Below are positions 43,871 through 54,929 of a stretch of DNA of 64,000 nt, piece after piece. The notes beneath the pieces were generated by a model that saw only the letters and a program-made list of their open reading frames with translations, did no database searches and had not been told where the DNA came from. Location: the NCBI RefSeq assembly GCF_963924675.1, contig NC_089219.1:149068288-149132287 (forward strand), given 5' to 3'. Position 1 is the stretch's first letter; each line of letters begins with the position of its first letter. Source of the stretch: Phocoena phocoena (Eukaryota > Chordata > Mammalia > Artiodactyla > Phocoenidae). Made by a program: the position numbers and the translations under genes.

Positions 43871-44165
43871 TATGCACAATTTTGAATCCTACTTTTCTTT
43901 AACTTGTGTACTAATATAAGCATTTTCTTGTTATAAAGTATTTGTATGCATCATTTTTAATGGCCCCCAGATCATTAAACAGATGCATGATAGTTTAATT
44001 AAACATCTCCCTATAGTGGAACACTTAAAGTTCTTTACAATTTGTTTGGATTCGAAATGATGCTACTAACATCTTTGTCCATAAACCTTTTACTTTTTTT
44101 ACTCTTATATCCTTGTGATAAAATACACAAGTGGAATTCCTAGGTCTAAAGTTACTAATTTTTTA
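43871..44165 (-). mobile_element. LINE fragment (L1-like), antisense
   Basis: 'catcatttttaatggccccc', 'gatgctactaacatctttgt' and 'aagtggaattcctaggtcta' match the antisense LINE layout (aatgctgcaatgaacatc...aagtggaattactgggtcaaag). Subfamily not assigned. Confidence 0.55.
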
Positions 44166-44185
44166 CTGTTTTTTTTCCCTCAGAT

Positions 44186-44420
44186 AATTAAACTAATACT
44201 TGCTGGAAACAGGGTCTCAGAGCTAAATGAGTTAAAGTTGCTGTCCTCAGGATCTGGCTTTCTAGAGGAAAAGTGAATAAATAAGCATAGACAAATAAAC
44301 AAAATCCAGTAGGGAAAATGTCTTAATTGAAAGGAGTATAAGCAAAATCTGGGGGACACGTGAAATAAACAAAGTCTCTGCTGGGAGAATATGGAACATG
44401 TCAGAAGGAAGTGACTTCTG
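44186..44420 (-). repeat. Ancient LINE remnant (L2-like layout)
   Basis: 'gttgctgtcctcaggatctg', 'ctagaggaaaagtgaataaa' and 'gacaaataaacaaaatccag' follow the antisense tail pattern. Confidence 0.45.
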
Positions 44421-44424
44421 AAAT

Positions 44425-45245
44425 ATGTTTTTATTAGCTTAACTTGACACTGAGTTGAGGGAGACAACTGTTATTTCTGATCAAGTCAGAACCGTTAAGA
44501 TATTTAAAGCTAGTGCCACCAACCCAGAAGAAGGAGGCTGGAGACTATATATTTTTAAGATGCACTTGCCTGCATTATTAACTAATATGATCATAATTAT
44601 TAACTCATGTAAACAAATTACTAAATACAAAACACTGCATTACCTAATCCCCATTTGAGGAAGCTCAGTGCCTTGCTGGCATTGTTCAACTTTGTACCAT
44701 TTTGGGAAAAGTGAAAGAAACTGGAAAGAAGCAAGAAACTGTTTCTGTTTTGAATGATTCTGGCAACAGTACCTTGTTATAAACCATAGAGAAAAGAGAG
44801 GAGAAAGCCTTAGGGTTCCTATGACTCTTTCCTTCACACTCACCCTCTAGGCAAGAGGTTTCCAGACTCTCTCAGTTTATGTGGCCCCCTTAGTGTCTCA
44901 GTAATTACTTTCATGGCATTCCTAAGCCAGAGGAAATAACTAACTGTTCCATTTATTAAGCAGTTAGGTTAAATACATACCTAACTAAAGTTAGGTTAAA
45001 TACATAATGATATTTAATGTCCTAATAACATAGGAGCCATTTGAAAAATAATACACATTAATTGAAAGAAAAAATTATTTGCACTTTATTCTTAAAAAAA
45101 CTGCAATTACTTGCAAAGGAGACATGTACAGAATTCTCAAATCTTGGAATCAGATTAAACATCACCACTCTTATCTCCTGATCTTTCCTGATTTTAATGT
45201 AATACTTACCTTTTACCATAATTACTACCATAAACACAACTTCAC
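44425..45245. other. Unannotated stretch with a 17-bp direct repeat
   Basis: gttaggttaaatacata occurs at 44963-44979 and 44990-45006; between them cctaactaaagttagg (44980-44995) forms a 7-bp stem with a 2-base centre. Nothing else recognised. Confidence 0.5.
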
Positions 45246-45249
45246 AAAG

Positions 45250-45905
45250 ATATGAGGGTGCCTTGCTTGTGGGAATGTAAAATGGTGCAGCCACTGTAGC
45301 AAATAATATGGTGGTTGCTCAAAAAAATTAAACATAGAATTATTACCATATGATCCAGCAATTCCACTTCTGGGTATATACTCAAAAGAATTGAAAGCAA
45401 GGATTTGAACAGTTATTTATACACCAATGTTCAAAGCAGCTTTACTCACAGCAGCCAAAAGGTAGAAACAACCCACGTGTCACTGACAGATGAATAGATA
45501 AAGAAAATGTGGCATACGTATATCGAATATTATTCACCCCAGAAAGGAAATTCTGATGCGCGTTGAAACATGGATGAACCTCGAAGACATTATTTTAAGT
45601 GAAATGAGCCAGACACAAAAGAACAACTATTGCATGATTCCACTTATTTGAGGTAACTACAGTAGTCAAATTCATAGAGACAGACAGTAGAATGGTGGTT
45701 GCCAGAGGCTGAAGGGAGGGGAGAATGCGGAACTGTTGTTTAATGGGTACAGAGTTCAGCTGGGGATGATGAGAAAGTTCTCTAGGTGGATAGTGGGGAT
45801 GTTTGCACAAAAACATGCCTATACTTAATTCCACTGAACTGTACACTTAAAAATAGTTAAAGTGGTAAATTTTGTTATATACATTTTACCACAATAAAGA
45901 AAAAA
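45250..45905 (+). mobile_element. L1 3' end (late ORF2 and 3' UTR)
   Basis: 'cttgtgggaatgtaaaatgg', 'atatgatccagcaattccac', 'gacagatgaatagataaaga', 'agtgaaatgagccagacaca', 'atggtggttgccagaggctg' and 'actgtacacttaaaaatagt' follow an old L1 to its A-rich end. Frames are broken; the 83-codon minus-strand frame at 45595-45846 is an artefact. Confidence 0.85.
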
Positions 45906-45909
45906 ATAT

Positions 45910-46350
45910 ATGATGACATCAAAAGAAATGCAGTACAGTCTAATGCTGAAGCATAAGCTACCTGGAGCTGACAGTTTGCCTAGTGTCTGACCATCACTAT
46001 ATTTCCCTCAAAAATTTAAAATATTCAGTGGCATCCCTGTGAGTTTGCTGCAGTACTCTGGGGTGCCTTGGCAACCTTTATAGACAGCTATAGTTCATGT
46101 TCTCTACCTTACAACTTATTGCTTCCCCTTCTGGGTAGTTATAGACAAAAGGGCGTGAAGGAAGATGCACAGCTAAGTTTTGCCCCGACTTGGTCTGTGG
46201 TCTCAGAACACAACTACCACAGCTCCTTCCTTCAGTGAAGACAATATATTTCAAAACTCTTTGCAAACTCTAAACCACCAAATAAAACTATATTAAGTTC
46301 TATATACCACTCACAGGACTCAGAAGAAGTAGGGGTGTTCTAAAGCACTT
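45910..46350. other. Unannotated stretch
   Basis: Nothing recognised. Confidence 0.4.
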
Positions 46351-46354
46351 CTGT

Positions 46355-46815
46355 TAAAATCCTCAAAATGGCCAACTAAATCCTGCCCAGTGAAGTCAGG
46401 CAGGCAGGCCTCCCTCTCCAGCGCTACTCACTGCCCTCATCCCCCTCATTCTCTGTACTCCTACCATCTTCAGCTTCTCTCCATTCCTAACTCGTCTTCA
46501 ACTTCCCCCTCCAAGGCCTTTCCCCATGCTCTACCTCCTACCTAGAAAACTTGTTCCCATTCCTCCCACTTTACCTAAGAAATTCCTGCTTATCCTTTAA
46601 TCCCCAGCCTAACTGTCACTGTACCTGTGAAACTTTCCCTGATGTCCCGGACTAAACAGCTGGGATCACTTCTTTGTGGCCGTTGTATGATGTCTTCCTC
46701 TCTAGCCTGTAAGCTCATTGAGGGCAGGTATTATACCTGTCCTTTCCCGCACTGTGTCCTCAGTGCCTGACACAGTTCCTGGAACATAATAGCTGCTCAG
46801 TTAATATTAGGTGCT
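46355..46815 (+). mobile_element. L2 LINE, late ORF2 and 3' end
   Basis: 'gcctttccccatgctctacc', 'gtaagctcattgagggcagg', 'cactgtgtcctcagtgcctg' and 'cctggaacataatagctgct' are in L2 order. Confidence 0.75.
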
Positions 46816-46956
46816 CCTCATTCACAGGAAATGTCAATATTTGTACAACGAAAGCTGAGATAAAGGAAAGAGGCTGACTGTATTGCTATCAGCTCTCTTT
46901 ATCCCTCAGTCATCTCAATGCTTGTTTTTGTTCTTTCTTTCTTCCTTTTCTCTTTC

Positions 46957-47173
46957 CTTCTTTATTTTATTTTATTTTTTTTGCGATATGCGGGCCTTTC
47001 ACTGTTGTAGCCTCTCCCATTGTGGAGCACAGGCTCCGGACACGCAGGCTCAGCGGCCATGGCTCACGGGCCCAGCCGCTCCACAGCATGTGGGATCTTC
47101 CCGGACCGGGGCACGAACCCGCGTCCCCTGCATCGGCAGGCGGACTCTCAACCAGTGTGCCACCAGGGAAGCC
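46957..47173 (-). mobile_element. CHR-type tRNA-derived SINE, full length
   Basis: Reverse copy with tail of TTTTA/T units at 46957-46981 and its head 'gccaccagggaagcc' ending at about 47173. Perfect 13-bp target duplication ccttttctctttc (46944-46956 and 47174-47186). This copy keeps the 15 bases missing at 19898. Frames of 111-133 codons across it are SINE-derived, not genes. Confidence 0.93.
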
Positions 47174-47186
47174 CCTTTTCTCTTTC

Positions 47187-47555
47187 TTAGTATCTCCTTC
47201 TCTCCATATGGCTCTTAGTACTCTCATACCAGGGACTGAGACAAAAGTGTTGTTCTGGGGATCTGAAGCAGGAAAGGAGAGAGGAGCTTCTCTTTCTTTC
47301 CTGGAGCACAAAGAGATAAGAATCTGTATGTTTGAAAGTTATCTTCGGACAAGTACAAAATCTGGCCCTCACTCTCCTCTTTCCCCAAAGCATAAACAAG
47401 TCTCTGCCTCCTTTCTGTGTTAATATCCATGTAAAAAGATCTTCAGTAGTAGTTGGGGGGAGCAGGAGCTGGAAGGGAGAGGTCTCTTCTTAGGTCTCCG
47501 CTGGTGATAAGGGACTGTCAGGCAAATTCCAGTGCCCACCTCCCACCTCTTATTA
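47187..47555. other. Unannotated stretch
   Basis: No element recognised beyond the SINE boundary. Confidence 0.4.
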
Positions 47556-47559
47556 TTGA

Positions 47560-47715
47560 GAGCCTCAGATGTGCCACGATTGGGTAAATCGCTTCACTCA
47601 CAGGCCCTCTACTTCTAAAGAAGAGTCTTGCAGCAGAGATACCACTGTGCCCGTGTTACTGAGAGGGAAACTGACTCTCAGAGAGGTTAAGTGGTGTTCC
47701 TAAGGCTACACAACT
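47560..47715 (-). mobile_element. MIR SINE fragment
   Basis: 'gagagggaaactgactctca', 'gagaggttaagtggtgttcc' and 'taaggctacacaact' are the reversed MIR core. Confidence 0.7.
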
Positions 47716-47719
47716 CACT

Positions 47720-48275
47720 TTGTCCTCAGTGTACTAGGACATCCCTTCCCGGCCCCCACCCCACGCCCACTCCATTTCAGCTTCTGGTAAAAGAAACATG
47801 GCAAGGATTTCCCCTTAGGCGCCTCCTCATTTTCTTGGGCACTGAGGCTTATGCAGAGCCGAGAGCGCCTATGATTTTGTCTGCCACTTAACTGATGTTA
47901 GCCGGAAGCAATCTACTTAAAGTTTAAGCATCAACTTATCCCTCTGTTAACTGTGCATTCATTTGCCAGGGGATGGTTAACTTTAATGGAAATGGGGGAT
48001 TGGATCATGTAGCAACAGGTTCTGTGACATGTGGGAGCCAGAAGGGAAGTGAGAGGCCTTCCCTGTCAGATGTTTTGTGGAGGGGGATCTGGTGTAAAGA
48101 GCTGGATTAATTTTCTGCCTGCAATTTCCCCACAGGGGACAGACAGGAGGACTCTCATTCTGTCACCCCATGATTGACATCAAGAGTTCACTCTCCTCAC
48201 AAGGCAAGATGGTATCTGAAAGAATGAGGAAAGGGAGGAGACGGGGTTAGAATTTCTCACAGCCACAGGAAACAC
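47720..48275. other. Unannotated stretch, possible conserved non-coding DNA
   Basis: 47885-48005 ('aaagtttaagcatcaactta', 'tctgttaactgtgcattcat', 'ggttaactttaatgg') is complex AT-rich sequence with GTTAAC motifs of the type bound by HNF1-like homeodomains. No repeat recognised. Conservation has not been tested. Confidence 0.35.
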
Positions 48276-48279
48276 AGAT

Positions 48280-48475
48280 GATACACAGGATCTCAGAACT
48301 TGCCCGCTGGAAGGGACCTCTGGGCTCATTCAGTCTCACCACTTCATTTTACAGAGGAAGAAACCAAGGCCCAGAGAGGGACAGTAGCCTGTCCTACAAT
48401 ACACAGCAGGTCTTAGAATATAGCAGACTTGTTTCCCCATCTCACCTTCCAAGAGTCTCTTGACTTCTAAATGGT
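48280..48475 (-). repeat. L3/CR1-like LINE remnant
   Basis: 'cgctggaagggacctctggg', 'cttcattttacagaggaaga' and 'aaccaaggcccagagaggga' fit the antisense L3/CR1-like layout better than the other two copies. Confidence 0.65.
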
Positions 48476-48479
48476 AAAC

Positions 48480-49160
48480 AAAGTACAGCTTGTTTAATTC
48501 CATGAACCAAAAGCCAACTTTTCTGGACTTTTAACAGAAAGCATTCTTTGATTTCAGGCCCATGTGGTTTCCTGTTTTCTCCCAAAGAAACAAAACTTTC
48601 CTTTGAGAAAATTAAAAGGCTCCAACTTCTTGAGTTCCCATAAGTTTTTTCCCAACCATCTTTAAGGACTATAGGGTACAACCTCCTTTTTGTCATATGT
48701 TCTGATTAGGTATGGAAGGCCTAGAAGTTTTATTTAGTTAATAATGGTTGAAGCAACCAGAAGAGAAGGGTAGCCATGAGACACCCTACAAATCTAGAGA
48801 AGTAGACCTGACTGAGAATCTGGTAGCTTCAGTCTTCGTCCTGAAGGCTCGTTTAAAAATGTTTCCTTGCTTGGCATTTTAGAGGTGCCATACTGGCTCA
48901 ACTTCAACCAGCCGACTTTTCTTACCAAGTATCCGTTCTAGGTCAGGCAAGTTTCTTTACTGGCACCTCCAATTTCTCATGTCCATTCATAAAATATGTA
49001 TTAAATACCTATTATGCATTTGACATTGTCCAATATTCTGGAAATAAAAGGAAAGAAGATAAACCCCGTTGAATAGCTTGCAAAGGGTCTGATACAAAGT
49101 AGCATCCTTCAGTCTGCAAGTAGCGATCCACTTGTAGGCCATGAAATACATTTAGTAGGT
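48480..49160. other. Unannotated stretch with a short L2 scrap
   Basis: 48980-49045 ('ttcataaaatatgtattaaa', 'tacctattatgcatttgaca') is a decayed antisense L2 terminus. The rest is unassigned. Confidence 0.4.
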
Positions 49161-49164
49161 TGTG

Positions 49165-49865
49165 ACCAGAATTTTCTTTTAATGAAACTGTGGTAGATTG
49201 CTGCAGTACTGGCCCTCCATTTTTTCCCTCCCTCTATGTGACTCACTGGCCAATGGAACAATGGCAAGCATGACATAAGCAAGGACTTCAAAATTGTTTA
49301 AGCTTTGGAACTTATCCTCTCCCTGCTGTTAGGAACTCTAAGATGATCACCATGTGAGTAAACTTGGACCAGCCTGTGGAAGAAACAAGGCACATGCCTT
49401 GGTTATCTGTACCCTGGACTGCAAACCAACTACCTGATGCGTGAGTGAAGCCTATTCAGAACCACAGCCAACCCACCAAAGGACCACAGATGCATGAGCG
49501 AGCCTGGTGGAGATCAGCTGAGCTCTGCCCAATCCAGAAGAGGGTTTTCCAACCTTGGCATTCTTGACATTTGGGGTCAGATAATTATTTGTTTCAGGGC
49601 TGTTCTGTACACTATAGGATGTTTAGCAGCATCCCTGGCCTCCACCCACTAAATCGCCAGTAGTGTCGCTGCCACAGTTATAAAAAGCAAAAATATCTTC
49701 GGACACGGCCACGTGCCCCTGAAGGGGCAAAATCACCGCCAGTTGAGAACTACTGATCTAGAAAAAACACCTCACAAAATCATGAGCAAACTAAACAGTT
49801 GGTGTTTTAAGCCATTCAGTTTCGAGGTGGTCTGTTATACAACCAAAACTATCTGATATAGAAAT
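49165..49865 (+). mobile_element. MaLR-type LTR split by MER20
   Basis: The 5' part includes 'tgactcactggccaatggaa' and 'accatgtgagtaaacttgga'; the 3' part has 'atcatgagcaaactaaacag', 'ttggtgttttaagccattca' and 'ggtctgttatacaaccaaaa', the usual MLT1-like terminus. The interruption at 49540-49755 is a later MER20 insertion. No coding region. Confidence 0.6.
49540..49755 (-). mobile_element. MER20 hAT-Charlie element nested in an LTR
   Basis: 'ggttttccaaccttggcatt', 'ataggatgtttagcagcatc', 'cctggcctccacccactaaa' and 'aatcaccgccagttgagaac' are a reversed MER20. It is flanked by 8-bp sequences atccagaa (49532-49539) and atctagaa (49756-49763), one mismatch apart, the expected hAT target duplication. 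Confidence 0.87.
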
Positions 49866-49869
49866 AGAC

Positions 49870-50895
49870 TAGAATAGGATAGATCAGGAAACATGTCACT
49901 CAGTAAAGGTAAGTGCTATTTTATGGAACAATAGCATGTGCATACTGGCTCGTGACATAAAATGTAATTCTTGCTCTGGTTACGGTCAAAAAGATTTCAA
50001 AGTCCTGTGAACTTCTTGATTGTCATTCAAAAAACATGGTGTTTACTTTCTTTCCACTTCCTCCACTTCCTTCAGAAGACCACAGTCTCTTTTGTAAATT
50101 ACCTGCCCCCTATAGGAACCCGGCAAGTCCCTTCTGGGGTTTGAGCCATCACCCAGCTCCGCCTGTGTGATTCATATTGGCGACCAGGAGCAGAATAACA
50201 GCCCCATGCTGACTGTTTGGGGTATCACCTGATAAACCTTTTCCTAAGAGGAATATCACCCACCAGGAAAGCAACAGCTGCCTGCGATAACTGTGCTTTT
50301 CAGCTAAAGCAGGCCTGGGGCACCTGACCTCCTCCTTGGCCACATGCCGTGAATCAGGCAATTAGCAACACAGCAGCTTCACACACAGCAGAGCTGGGAT
50401 GGAGCCTCCACTCCTCTCCTGGTTAATTCTTACTCTTCCTGCAGGAAGCACACTGGACTAGAAGGGCACCTTTGGTGGGGAGCATCCTTATGGCTGTTGG
50501 GTTGTCTGAGGCTGTGCCTGGCTTTCTTCCTCCCCTTCCCTCTCTGCCTCCCCTCCCCTCCCCTCTCTGCCTCCCCTTTTCCCCACAGGAAACGAGCCTG
50601 CTGGGCCAGCATGGAAAGTCTAGGCTGAGAGGAAGATTTACTGTTTGTTGTTAGGCTATTAACAAGCAGTCTGCTAATGCTCTCCGATTGATTTCTGGAT
50701 GCCTTTTCCCTTCTGGACTGTTGGAACTCAGCTGCAGAGGCTGGTGTGAGGAGACTAAATGTTTGCATGGTTCCTCACCCCAAGGAGAGCTAGAAAAGGC
50801 ATAGGAGTTTATGAGATGAATGCCCATGCGGGAAATGTTAAGCCGACTCTACCTCCCCCGGGAATCACATTCTACAGAAGGGGTGGTTGAGCAGG
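49870..50895. other. Unannotated stretch with a CT-rich tract
   Basis: 50517-50584 is nearly pure pyrimidine, containing 'ctctctgcctcccct' twice and three 'cccct' units. A 112-codon minus-strand frame (50430-50768) reads through it and is arginine/lysine/glutamate-rich for that reason alone. Confidence 0.45.
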
Positions 50896-50899
50896 GGCT

Positions 50900-51085
50900 T
50901 GAGTGTCTGAGTTTGAAGCCTACTTCTTTCCAGTAACTGATGTGTTTCCAGTTGTCAAGGTTCTGCCACTTTGGGCATGTCACTTAAGCCCTTGGAGTCT
51001 GCTTTGTCCTCCAGTAAATAAGGACCGTAACAGTATCACTCTCAGTGTGGTTGAGAAGCTTACTTGAAATACTCCCTGTAAAATT
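50900..51085 (+). mobile_element. MIR SINE
   Basis: 'gtctgagtttgaagcctact', 'ctttgggcatgtcacttaag', 'gtctgctttgtcctccagta' and 'gtggttgagaagcttacttg' match head, core and 3' half. Confidence 0.72.
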
Positions 51086-51122
51086 CTGAGTAAATAGGAT
51101 CATTTGGTAATACACAAATGGA

Positions 51123-51258
51123 ATTAGACAATTTCCACGACTGGTAATTCTGGGACACAGTGGAAAATGGGACAGATTTTATCTCATTGATAATTAGACA
51201 CCATGGCATTAGACCTTTTCCATGACTGGGAATTCTGGGACAGTTAGGGAAAATAGGG
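51123..51258 (+). repeat. Two-copy tandem duplication, offset 85 bp
   Basis: About 50 bases starting 'attagac' at 51123 recur at 51208 with substitutions; both copies share 'gactgg' and 'aattctgggaca'. A third partial 'aattagaca' lies at 51192. Confidence 0.8.
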
Positions 51259-51547
51259 CTCCCTTCTCTCACCCTCTGTACTGAGGGTCATGCTACCAAA
51301 TACGCCAATTCTTTTAAGAAAATCAGAGTGTGCTTTTGTTTTCTTTGAAAAAGGTGGCTAAAAGCCACTCTTGGCTTCCCTTAAGAAACAAACAAAAAAA
51401 AACCTAATCTACAGTGGAAGATTTTAAGTGAAAGGAAAATATTTTTCAGTACAGGAAATGGTATTATATGTCTATATGGCACTTTACAGTTTACAAAGGC
51501 AGTTTATTCCCCCGCTGGAGGCACTTAAGAGTAAAATTGGCAGCGAC

Positions 51548-51955
51548 AGCTCTAGAATTCATTCACTCAACAAACAAATCTTCACTGAGCACCCACCATG
51601 TGCAAAGCAGCTTTCAGGATATAGTACAGAAGGTGGCAATCATACCCTGTCTTTGTAGAACTTACATACCCCTAAGAAACAGTCCAGAAAGAATGAAAAA
51701 TAAAAAATGAAAATAGAATAGAATTCCAAGGTCTATGAGGAAAATAAAACAGGATAATAATATAGACACTATAGAGGTGCCATTTTAGAAAAGATGGTTA
51801 GGGAGGGATTTTCAGAGGCATTGCCATTTGAACAGACACTTTAATGAAGAAAGGGAGAAATATATATGGATTTCTGGGAAAGACGTTCCAAAATGAAAAT
51901 AAGTACAAAGGTCCTGAGGCAAGAATACACTTAGCATATTTGAAGAACAAGACAA
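51548..51955 (-). repeat. Ancient LINE remnant (L2-tail-like start)
   Basis: 'tcactgagcacccaccatgt', 'aggaaaataaaacaggataa', 'gccatttgaacagacacttt' and 'aaggtcctgaggcaagaata' follow the layout at 27700-28470. The 76-80-codon frames at 51428-51710 run into it by chance. Confidence 0.6.
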
Positions 51956-51959
51956 TTCA

Positions 51960-53380
51960 GACCCACCCCTGTTCAGATTAAATGCTTTCGCAAGATCCTT
52001 TCCAGCATTTTCGGTCTTCCTAAAACAGATGTAGTCTTTTAATTATTATTTATTCACTCTTTATGGGTAATATAGCAGCGACATAAACTTTGCATTAGAG
52101 TGGAATAAAATTTACAGTCAAAGCTGGCTGAGTTCAGGATGTCAGCTGTTTCAAATAAGGCCCACGGACTCTGAAAGAGCATTTGGGACTGGTTATCCCA
52201 ATCAGACCTCCTGAGACCTCAAGGCACCCTGTTTATCTTCAGAGTTAAGTGAGAAGTGGTTGATCCTGTAAATGCTGGGGTAGAAGGAGCCACAGAAGGC
52301 TTCATCTGCACCCTGCAGGATGCCTGAAAAGTTACCATCAGAGAAAGAGTTGGCTGGAGAACTGAGAGTTAGAAGGGAACAAAATGGATAGGCTCTGCTG
52401 GGTGGGGTGGAAGCGCATATACTTGCTTTATATGTTGTTTTTCTCTGCAGACGCTGATCCAAACCAGGCAATGAAATCCACTTGCACAGCTCAATCCTCT
52501 CTGCATATGGGAGTAAGAGCTTCATAAAGAGCCAACTTTGCTTCCCAGAGAAAATGGAGTTTGAGCTCCCCTTGCTTTTCTCTGCCGCCTGAGTCACCAG
52601 CTTAGTGCCACTTGGCACCAGAGGAACGAAAACAGTATCTTTGTAACTGTTTTATGTTAAATTAGTTAATGGGGACCCTCCTATTTTCTTCATGTTCCAT
52701 TTTACAGGGAAAACTATCTCACATGAGATTCTATTAAGCTTTCCTTTCTGGGAACCCAGAAGGCAACTATGAATGTGCTGACTCAGGATCCCTGGGTTTG
52801 CCATGGCTCCAAGTGGTAGCAGGAAGGGGAATCAGACCAGAGCAAGAAAAGGAGCTAGAGGAACAGAATCTCACCTCTTGGATGCCTCCTGTTGAATTGC
52901 TCTGGTTCTATACTTAGCCCGTATTGCTGCTCCCAGCCAATCAGCGCAATTACTTAGATATCCACATGGAAAGATTTGAAAAGCAGACCAACTCATAATT
53001 TTCTTTTTGTTAGAATCTGTCCATTGTCAAACTTCTGTGAATTATGGCTCTGTGTTCTGTGTATGATACACTTCCTGGTCTACACCTCTTCCTTACTAAC
53101 CCCTCTTTACTCTTCCATTTTGTTATCCCCTTTTGCCATAATCTCTGTCTAGAGGGCAGAATCATAGGCAATCTGGACACACTCTTGAAGCAGACTGAAT
53201 TCCTACATTCAGACCACTTGGAAAAGCTTTCAGAAACTCAGGCCCTGAATGAACTTTCTTTCACCCAGGTGTAGAAGGTACAGATTTTCCCACAAGAGTG
53301 ATGGCTAGATAAATTTTCCCTTGAAGATATCTTCATCTACCATCACCTTTCTACTAGGAGTGGTCAATTATCCATTAACT
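51960..53380. other. Unannotated stretch
   Basis: No repeat recognised over 1.4 kb. A minus-strand frame of 138 codons (52202-52618, MPSGTKLVTQAAEKSKGS...) has no known domain and no splice-like borders I trust. 52030-52160 has a conserved-looking texture only. Confidence 0.35.
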
Positions 53381-53384
53381 GTTA

Positions 53385-53510
53385 GATATAGTAGCTGTTA
53401 TGGGAAAAAGGGAAATTTGGGCTACAATCCTGGCTCTCCACAGATGCGTCATGTCTTCATCTGGGGTCTCAGTTGTCTCATTTGTAAAAGAGCATTTGGA
53501 GCAAATCCTC
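53385..53510 (+). mobile_element. MIR SINE fragment
   Basis: 'gggctacaatcctggctctc' and 'gtctcagttgtctcatttgt' match the sense MIR head and core. Confidence 0.55.
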
Positions 53511-53750
53511 AGAGCCGCAGGGCTCTGCTGGGGAGCCCTTGGCCTTGTGCTCTCTCTTCAGCCAGTGAAGAGCTATCATTCCTAATCATGGACCTCCACA
53601 CAGGATTTCATCTCTAAGGAGTTTCATTAAAAGAGTTTGAAAACCACTGGGCTAGATAAGCTCCAAGTTGAAGAATGTGAGGAGGCAGCACCTGAGAGCA
53701 CACTGAGGGCACACTCATTTCAGGACCAGCTGCTATCCTAGTACAGGTGT

Positions 53751-53938
53751 CAGTGACGGTAATTTCTCAAAGTGTGGTCCCTGAACCAGCAGCATTACTG
53801 GTCACCTGGGAACTTGTTAGAAATGCAAATTCCCGAGCCCTATCCCAGATAGGGATAGGCTTACTAAATCAGAAGCCCTGGGGGATGGGGGTGGGCCCTT
53901 CAATCCACATTGTTCTGCTAAAGTCTGAAAACTGCTGC
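53751..53938 (-). mobile_element. MER5A hAT-Charlie element
   Basis: 'taatttctcaaagtgtggtc', 'cagcagcattactggtcacc', 'tgggaacttgttagaaatgc' and 'aaatcagaagccctggggga' are a close match to reversed MER5A. The far terminal repeat is degraded ('aaagtctgaaaactgctg'). Confidence 0.82.
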
Positions 53939-53939
53939 A

Positions 53940-54715
53940 GAGGAATGGACTTAAGTCCTTTGCCAGATCTTTTACAATTCCCCTTCCCATCACTTTACCC
54001 TTACGTTTTCAAGGCCACATAAGGCACACACTTCGAACTCCTGGAAGCACACCAGCTCGGCTTCCAAAGGTGAAATGCTAGCATCCGGAATGCTGATCTG
54101 TAGGGATAATAAGGCTGGGGGGAGGACTTTAATCCTGCCAAGGCAAAGGACTAGTTCCTCTCTGCAGCTGCCTTCAGGACACCAGAGCTCTCCCAAAGGA
54201 GGCACCTCACTTATTAACATCATAACTCAAGCAAGTTGCTTGGAGTCACTGCACATGGAAAATTGCATTCTGCAAAGTGTTGAAGCTGCAAAGTCACCAG
54301 CTGAGTCGATAGACTTTTATTTTAACGATGTTTGTGATCAATATTTAAACAGGATTGACCGAGCCTGCTGCTAGCACACCTCTCTCCTTCCAGCTGCTTG
54401 TGAAAGATAAAATATTTACTGGGGGCGGGGGATGGGGGGGGCGCGTACAATGGTTTGATGCCAAGGGGGAGTTTGGGGGTGTGGTCTGGGGCAAGAGTGC
54501 CATAGGATACATTATCATCAAGCATCAATGGGTCTGTAGTCTCTCAGGGCTAAAGGGACTTTTGTTCAGACTTTCTGGGCAGATTAGGAGAGAATGAGGA
54601 GAGAATTTATGGAAAGATTTGGTCGCTAGTAGTATAATCTTTAGAGTAATGAGATTTTCTTGGAAATAGTCATAGTACATTTAATCTTGATTTTATTAAA
54701 ACTCAACAACAGTAT
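53940..54715. other. Unannotated stretch
   Basis: Contains a G-rich block at 54419-54442. Around 54290-54365 ('cgatgtttgtgatcaatatt') is complex AT-rich sequence that could be conserved. A 99-codon frame (54075-54374) has no known match. Confidence 0.4.
54419..54442 (+). other. G-quadruplex-capable G block
   Basis: Runs of 5, 5 and 8 G separated by one C and by AT, followed by CGCG. This meets the usual four-runs-of-three rule for quadruplex folding. Confidence 0.7.
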
Positions 54716-54720
54716 GTATC

Positions 54721-54925
54721 TAAGAGCCCGGTTCTGGGCTCAGACAGCTAAAGTGTAACCTTGCCTACTGTGTTTCCACAGGCATGTTCATTAACATCTC
54801 TGGGTTACATTTTTTTTCTTTCATCTGTAAAATGGTTCCTCTTGAAGTTGTAAAGTATAAATGAGATGATGTAAATCAGTTGAAATATTGGCTCCCCAGA
54901 GCAAGTGCTCAATAAGTGTTGGGAA
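54721..54925 (+). mobile_element. MIR SINE
   Basis: 'agcccggttctgggctcaga', 'tttctttcatctgtaaaatg' and 'aatgagatgatgtaaatcag' plus 'gcaagtgctcaataagtgtt' cover the whole sense MIR. Confidence 0.78.
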
Positions 54926-54929
54926 ATTA

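Noticed and set aside
52202..52618. 138-codon minus-strand frame
   Set aside because: No known motif, signal peptide or exon borders; no support beyond length.
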